Part shown: positions 59,178 through 64,000 of the stretch, one piece after another | Numbering within the stretch: position 1 is the stretch's first letter | How the letters are laid out: each line of letters begins with the position of its first letter | Assembly: GCA_916610825.1 (NCBI GenBank) | Contig: OU744447.1 | Coordinates: forward strand, 20,553,563-20,617,562 | Source of the DNA: Haliclystus octoradiatus | Taxonomy: Eukaryota; Cnidaria; Staurozoa; Stauromedusae; Haliclystidae | DNA: 64,000 nt | Reading direction: 5' to 3' | The notes under the pieces: generated by a model | Told to the model about the DNA's origin: nothing | What the model saw: the letters and a program-made list of their open reading frames with translations, nothing else | Databases searched by the model: none | Made by a program: the position numbers and the translations under genes

Positions 59178-59329
59178 TGTTATAATGTTAGCCATCTTTA
59201 GTCTGTAACTTACTATTCATGTAAATGAGGCTACTCAATAAGTTCAGTAGCACATGTAAGCTTAGGGAGAGCTTGAACTTATGATTACATACTTATACAT
59301 TATTCATGTTTATTCTATACGTTATAACA
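59178..59329 (+). repeat. 3' LTR of Ty3/Gypsy element
   Basis: 152 bp, same sequence as the 5' LTR by eye, followed by AGACC. Confidence 0.95.
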
Positions 59330-59420
59330 AGACCCAAATTTAAAAAAATTAAAACTTCGCCTATATACAGAGAATAATAATGTCTAATGATTTTCGAAAT
59401 TTCAACAATACTGAGAGCGC

Positions 59421-59717
59421 CCCAATCTTAATTCCACTTTTCTCTCGTGTTATTCTTATAATCCTACCTTTGAGCGCATGTTTTTGATTTACACAAAAGA
59501 ATATAATTAAGTATACTTTGAGAATCACATAGGCCTAGCGTGTATTTGTAGGACTACTACATCAAATATAAAAATTGTTACCGAAGGGCGTAATGTGTAA
59601 TGAATGGATTTTACAACTTACGACAACTAAAAGATATCATTTGATATCATCGAGAATTGAGATTTCTCAAGGTAGGATTATAAGAATAACACGAGAGAAA
59701 AGTGGAATTCAGATTGG
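59421..59717. mobile_element. MITE inside the left foldback arm
   Basis: Inverted repeats of about 50 bp (CCAATCTTAATTCCACTTTT and complement) enclose about 190 bp. The right arm of the foldback element lacks this sequence at the matching point near 62430, so it is an insertion specific to the left arm. Confidence 0.6.
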
Positions 59718-59955
59718 CGCTCTTTATGGCGTCATTTTTCCGCCAAAATTCAATGTTCGGCATATTTTTATTCCTTGTTTCTCATTTTATGCATCGTTCC
59801 TCATTTTATGCTTCGTTTTGTTTTTGTTATCCTGTTTCATTTTATGCTTCGTCTCTGATTTTATGTTTCGTTTCTGATTCTTCGTCAAGCTTGAGTGGTT
59901 CCCCCCTTTGTTCCCCCAGCATGCTGCTCCCTTTTCTGTGCACAGTAGACTAGTG

Positions 59956-61640
59956 ATGTCGGAATGAGGGTCAAGTGGGATGAGACAGAAACAGCAGAAA
60001 AGTCCAGAATGATTCAAATCACTTCATTATTGACTTATTAGCGATCCAGTTTGGACGTTTTATTTTATCTTTGCCATGAATATTTAAAATACAAAAGATA
60101 CATCAAGGCGTGTTGCTGAGCAGCTACTAACCCTTTCAAATCAAGCTGAGCTCATTCTCTATTAAAAGCAACAATTATGTATGTGTTATGTGTGTATAAT
60201 GTAATGTCTAAAATTCAGTAAAATCGAATTGTCAATATTGTTATGCGACATTTGTTCATTTCCTTAATAGTAACTATTATGGAGATGTCCGTCTCACTGA
60301 CAATAGCACTATGTTTTTAACTCTCAATGTCCCTCCCCGGGGGGACTACCATACATTGGCTATACGGGGACGTGCCATTTTTAGGGGGTATCCTATCTTT
60401 TTCCAAATTCTTGTGAAATTTTAAGTTGTCAATATAGAGATCTTCGAAATTGTTAGAACTTTTCCTTTGTTTTACTCGTAAAAACATAAAATTTTAGGGT
60501 CCCCGTCCTCACTTGCTGTGAAATTTTAGATGTTTCCTCAATATTTGAAAATGGCAGACCCCGGTCATAAAAATATCGAAGTACCCCCACCCCTGGGAGT
60601 CCCTCATGGGTAAGGGCACTAAACCTTAATACAGTATGGGAATATTTGTAGGTACTAGGTTGAGCATTGGAATGTAAGATCTAAACAGTGTGACTTATGT
60701 ATATATACGTCTGTATAAATGACAAAAATTAGTATAATGACTTATCTGAATAAATAAATTAATATACTATAAATGAATAAATTAATTTATGTCTATAATA
60801 TGTATAAATCTAACAATATGTCGGGCAATATGTATTACATTTGTGGTGTATTTGAGGTTTTTGAACTTGATAGGAGTTTCTGGGCACCATCATCTACTTT
60901 TCTTACGTTTTATTTGAGTATGTCTACTTGATTATATTAATGGTTGCTATTTATTCGGTTTTAGGTCTTGGTTTCATTGAACTTTGCACTTGGTATTCTT
61001 ATTGCTTGTCCACATGATTTGTATTGGGTTTAGTATAGGATTTGAATATTTGAATTGTTGTCATGAAATTGTATAATCACAGATTTAAAAAAAGTGTATA
61101 ATTATCTTGGATATTTTCTTATGTTGTCAAAATTGGATGTTTGAATTTCAAAATTGTATGTGGTTTAATGAAGGTTAGGCTAATTGGTTATTATTATGCA
61201 TGAGTGGTTCTAAATTATATAAATGTGTGATTTTGTTTGTTTTCTTTGGTTGGTTTCCTGTTTCCTCTCATTTGAAAAAAACGTTGTGCCTGCTTTTATA
61301 CTTCAAAATGTCACTTTGTTATTCGTAGAGTTATTTTCAGTATTTATTAAATAATTTGCAGTTTATTGTGATTATGTTATAAGACTATGTTTAAATATTT
61401 TATTGTTGGTGGATAGTGTTTCACATGCCTTTGTCTATTTGTACATCCTATACATTTAGGCTACATATTAATGCAGTGAGTTTCCAATTAGTTATGTTAA
61501 TTATTTTATGATATTGGTATACGTAGTAGATGGTGGTGGCCACGATCCTATAAGTGGATATTTTAAAATATTTTGAGCAATTTTATAGTTGATTTTCGGT
61601 AATGATGCTTAGCAAGACGGCAACTGCAGCAGGGAATTTG
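59956..61640. other. Middle of the foldback element, unassigned
   Basis: No ORF of note. The part 60325-60620 is GC-richer, with C/G runs and CATTGGCTATACGGGGACGT, and looks like a dispersed repeat with no visible terminal structure. The rest is AT- and T-rich. Confidence 0.35.
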
Positions 61641-61644
61641 GTGC

Positions 61645-61695
61645 GCAATACGGCTGACGCGTTTCGTCCATCAGGACTCTTCAGGGCATCCAACA
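61645..61695 (-). ncRNA. Hammerhead-ribozyme-like motif (type I order)
   Basis: The minus strand reads CTGAAGA, a stem II of GTCC-TGAT-GGAC, then GAAA, then ACGCGTC (61684 to 61656). This contains the catalytic CUGANGA and GAAA boxes, a four-pair stem II and a GUC cleavage triplet, with the A-U and C-G pairs of stem III. The ACGCGT stem III is palindromic and very short, a form known from hammerheads of Penelope-like elements and retrozymes that act as dimers. Stem I pairs poorly here, so activity is doubtful. Confidence 0.55.
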
Positions 61696-62879
61696 CTGAA
61701 GGGATTTGTCAAAAAGACAGGGATTGATTCATGCAAGCATCGAGACAGCAATTGATATTTGTCACTGTAGAGTTTTTAAACAAAATTGTTTGATGTTCAA
61801 AATGTATTGTTGAAATTGGATGACTATTTGTTTGAAATGCTGTTCTACATTCCTTTGACATTGTTTTTCCAGAAATAATATGCTATACACCTATACAACA
61901 GAGAATTCAAATCCTTAATTTTCGCTGTAAATAGTAAAAAGTATAGGACAATAGGATACATTCTTATTTGTATTTATTTTGCCAAATAAATAAAACCATA
62001 ACATGAGTGATTCTAGTTGTATTTGTAAGTGTTCAGTTATAGCCTTATTCCATCTCGGCCTTCAGGTTTTACAACCATTTCCTGTTACCGTCATTAGTCT
62101 GCTGTCCACAGGAAAGGGAGCAGTATGCTGGGGGAACAGAGGGGAAAACCACTCAAGCTTGGTGAAGAATTAAGTCAAAAACAAAACAAAGCATAAAATC
62201 AGAAACGAAGCATAAAATCAGAGACGAAGCATAAAATGAAACAGGATAACAAAAACAAAACAAAGCATAAACTGAGAAAAAGAACAAAAAATGAGGAACG
62301 ATGCATAAAATGAGAAACAAGGAATAAACATTAAAGCATATAATGAGAAACGAAGCATAAAATGAGAAACGTAGCATAAAATGACGAACGTTGAATTTTG
62401 GCGGAAATATTAAGACGCCATACGCTCTCAGTACAGAACATTTGTTGAAATTTTGAAAATCACTAGACATTATTATTCTCTGTAGATAGGCGAAGTTTTA
62501 ATTTTTTTATTGGGGCTCATTTCGAAAATTAGCCCCAAACATTTTCTTAAAAATTTATTTAAAAAAAAACCAATATATTTTGCTTTCTGAAACATACATA
62601 AATGAAAACTAGATGGTCCGAGTTTGCGAATGATATGTGTTTCATCTATATTGCAATTTGATAGCAAACACAAATCAAAAATGAAATTTTCACCATGAAA
62701 TTACTTAATTTTCTCGTAATCTTTAGCGGGCTTCATTTTTTTCTTCATTTTTTGACTAAATTATTTCAAACTTTGCCAAGTTGCTATTCATTTCATTATC
62801 TTTTCGTGAAATAACTTCCATTAAATTCTGAGAGGGTGTGGGTTTTTCTGTTTGCGAGTTGATGTGGAGTGACCCTATG

Positions 62880-63745
62880 ATGTATTTACAGATCAGTTGA
62901 TTTAAACGCATGACATCCATAAACCTAAAAGGTTTATTCACGGCGCAGATGCAATGAAGGCCTACATCTGATTTATTAAGAGAATGTTGTTGTTGGCTAC
63001 CATTAATTTTATTCTCTCCATTCACTCTATTCAAAACGAAAATGTGAATTGTGAAAATCAGAGTTTGGTAAGGTTTATCTATGGCAGGCAAGACAGGTCA
63101 GCTCATGCAAGATAACTAAACCACGAAGAAGAGTTTGCCAATGTCCAAAAATGTGCTAATTATTATTGGGCTAAGTCTACACATGGTCCATAGACCAACT
63201 TCATATAGTTAAGTTTATAATTGTTATGCTTAGGCTTAGATATTATGGAATGAAAACACTGATCAGTGGCCAAAAAATGAAACTACTAAATCCTAATTAT
63301 TCACAGTTAGCTATTTCAAAAGGAGTTATGAGATAATCAGTTAAAATATCTTGATATGCCTTGTGTAGACCTCGAGAGAGACCTTTTATATGAATATGCA
63401 TTTTCTTTGGAACTGATAAATTTCACTATATATATAACTCAGACATGATGGTTTATGATAGTTAAAATCTTACCAGCATTCAAAATCATGATATCTATTT
63501 CTTGAACCAGTGTTGTATTTATTTAAACTAATTTCTTTCTGAGTTTCAGGTGGTTAGAGCTAATGCAACGTGTTGTTTGCTGCAGCTATCTACGTAGCGT
63601 TTGTGTATGCGGTCACCAGTCAAAATTCAAAATAAAATCCATTTCTTTTCTTGTCATGTTTGTGTTCACTTTCGTGGGCAGATTTGATTGGTGCAGAGTG
63701 GTAGAGCCCAGATTTCCTTAGCGTAGCGTTTATAAAAATGTGTAA
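62880..63745. other. Right-hand flank, unassigned
   Basis: No accepted gene. One minus ORF (62756-63091) mostly overlaps the foldback arm and has no domain features. Confidence 0.35.
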
Positions 63746-63795
63746 CCTGCGTGCAGACAAATAATTTTGATTTCAGAATTCAGTCTGCACGCAGG
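63746..63795. repeat. Short foldback repeat, CCTGCGTGCAGAC
   Basis: CCTGCGTGCAGAC, 24 spacer bases, then the exact complement. The ends resemble those of the MITE at 53135-54086, so it is probably a heavily shortened relative. Confidence 0.6.
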
Positions 63796-64000
63796 CTGAT
63801 TAATTAAGGGTTAACGGAGCCGTTGCAAACAACTGCAATATTAAAACTTGTTATTATTGTTTTTAGATTGCTCACATATAATACTTCCGTAATAATACAC
63901 AATTACAATCAAAAGTCTTCATCCTACATCCTCAGGTAGATAATTTTATTGTTTTGCTATAGAATTATGCCATTCACTTGATTTTAACTTTAATTTGCAA
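63796..64000. other. Window end, unassigned
   Basis: About 200 AT-rich bases with no feature seen. Confidence 0.3.

Larger units (their letters stand above)
54989..59329 (+). mobile_element. Ty3/Gypsy LTR retrotransposon, whole-looking and young
   Basis: Two 152-bp LTRs (54989-55140, 59178-59329) read as identical by eye, TGTTATAATG to TATAACA. The target duplication AGACC flanks the element (54984-54988, 59330-59334). A primer-binding site starting TGGTGTCAAG abuts the 5' LTR and a purine tract (AAAAAGGGAGA) abuts the 3' LTR. One long gag-pol frame fills the interior. The copy looks whole, so the insertion should be very recent. It sits in the left arm of a foldback element; the right arm shows the empty site near 62515. 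Confidence 0.95.
54620..62875. mobile_element. Large foldback (long-TIR) element
   Basis: Outer ends GGGTCACTCCATGTCAACTC (left) and its near complement (right), flanked by TATG (54616-54619 and 62876-62879). The arms run about 0.8 kb: the left arm is 54620-54988 plus 59335-59955, interrupted by a Gypsy element, and the right arm is 62095-62875. The 2.1 kb middle (59956-62094) has no transposase. Without the Gypsy and one MITE the element is about 3.6 kb. Superfamily not assigned. Confidence 0.65.

Noticed and set aside
59702-59953. Phe/Ser/Leu-rich ORFs in the foldback arms (also 62153-62470)
   Set aside because: Made by repeats of the TTTTATGCTTCGTTTC kind in the arms; low complexity and present in both orientations.

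Overview
This is a 64 kb window of AT-rich metazoan nuclear DNA. Multi-exon genes with GT-AG introns, tandem UGT copies, LINE, BEL/Pao, Ty3/Gypsy and PIF/Harbinger elements and the frequent word taggcctac suggest a marine invertebrate, perhaps an echinoderm; the phylum is a weak inference. Most of the window is transposable-element (TE) sequence wrapped around three host genes.

Host genes. (1) Two tandem UDP-glycosyltransferase (UGT) copies lie on the minus strand. Copy A (exons 1-4 at 18234 to 1325; its last exon lies off the left edge) and copy B (five exons, 46190 to 34951, about 508 aa, apparently complete) come from one segmental duplication. (2) A PDIA6/P5-type protein disulfide isomerase lies on the minus strand (52515 to 48369; first coding exon not assigned), with two CGHC thioredoxin domains and a KEEL ER-retention tail. 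(3) An inverted, broken partial copy of PDIA6 (33118-34530, plus strand) lies on the far side of UGT B, so UGT B is bracketed by PDIA6 sequence in opposite orientations.

Layout. 1-4035: UGT A exons 4-2 with a LINE tail fragment and a small MITE. 4036-13066: sequence in UGT A intron 1 that copy B lacks: unassigned DNA, a broken BEL/Pao copy (5735-8661), a LINE tail, a truncated TTAA foldback element holding a solo LTR, and a terminal-repeat miniature retroelement (11764-13015). 13067-17817: a complete-looking autonomous PIF/Harbinger transposon with convergent DDE transposase and Myb/SANT-like genes. 18085-18234: UGT A exon 1. 18596-25392: two inverted CR1-group LINE copies, one split by a 2.05 kb TTAA element. 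25597-33085: a fossil Ty3/Gypsy, interrupted by a BEL/Pao element (26497-32053), itself carrying a TTAA element and a local inversion. 33118-34530: PDIA6 pseudogene. 34951-46190: UGT B, whose last intron holds a LINE tail fragment split by a 4.6 kb LINE, whose ORF1 is split by a tRNA-derived SINE. 48369-52515: PDIA6. 51032-51916 and 53135-54544: hAT-like element and MITEs. 54620-62875: a long-TIR foldback element whose left arm was hit by a whole-looking Ty3/Gypsy (54989-59329) with LTRs that read as identical; its middle carries a hammerhead-ribozyme-like motif. 62876-64000: unassigned DNA with a short foldback repeat.

The clearest structural stories are the insertions that can be checked against a sister copy in the same window (UGT A against B, the two LINEs, the two foldback arms), and a small inversion whose every junction is a TTAA target site of a neighbouring transposon. 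All splice sites and domain calls were read by eye; no database or alignment search was run.
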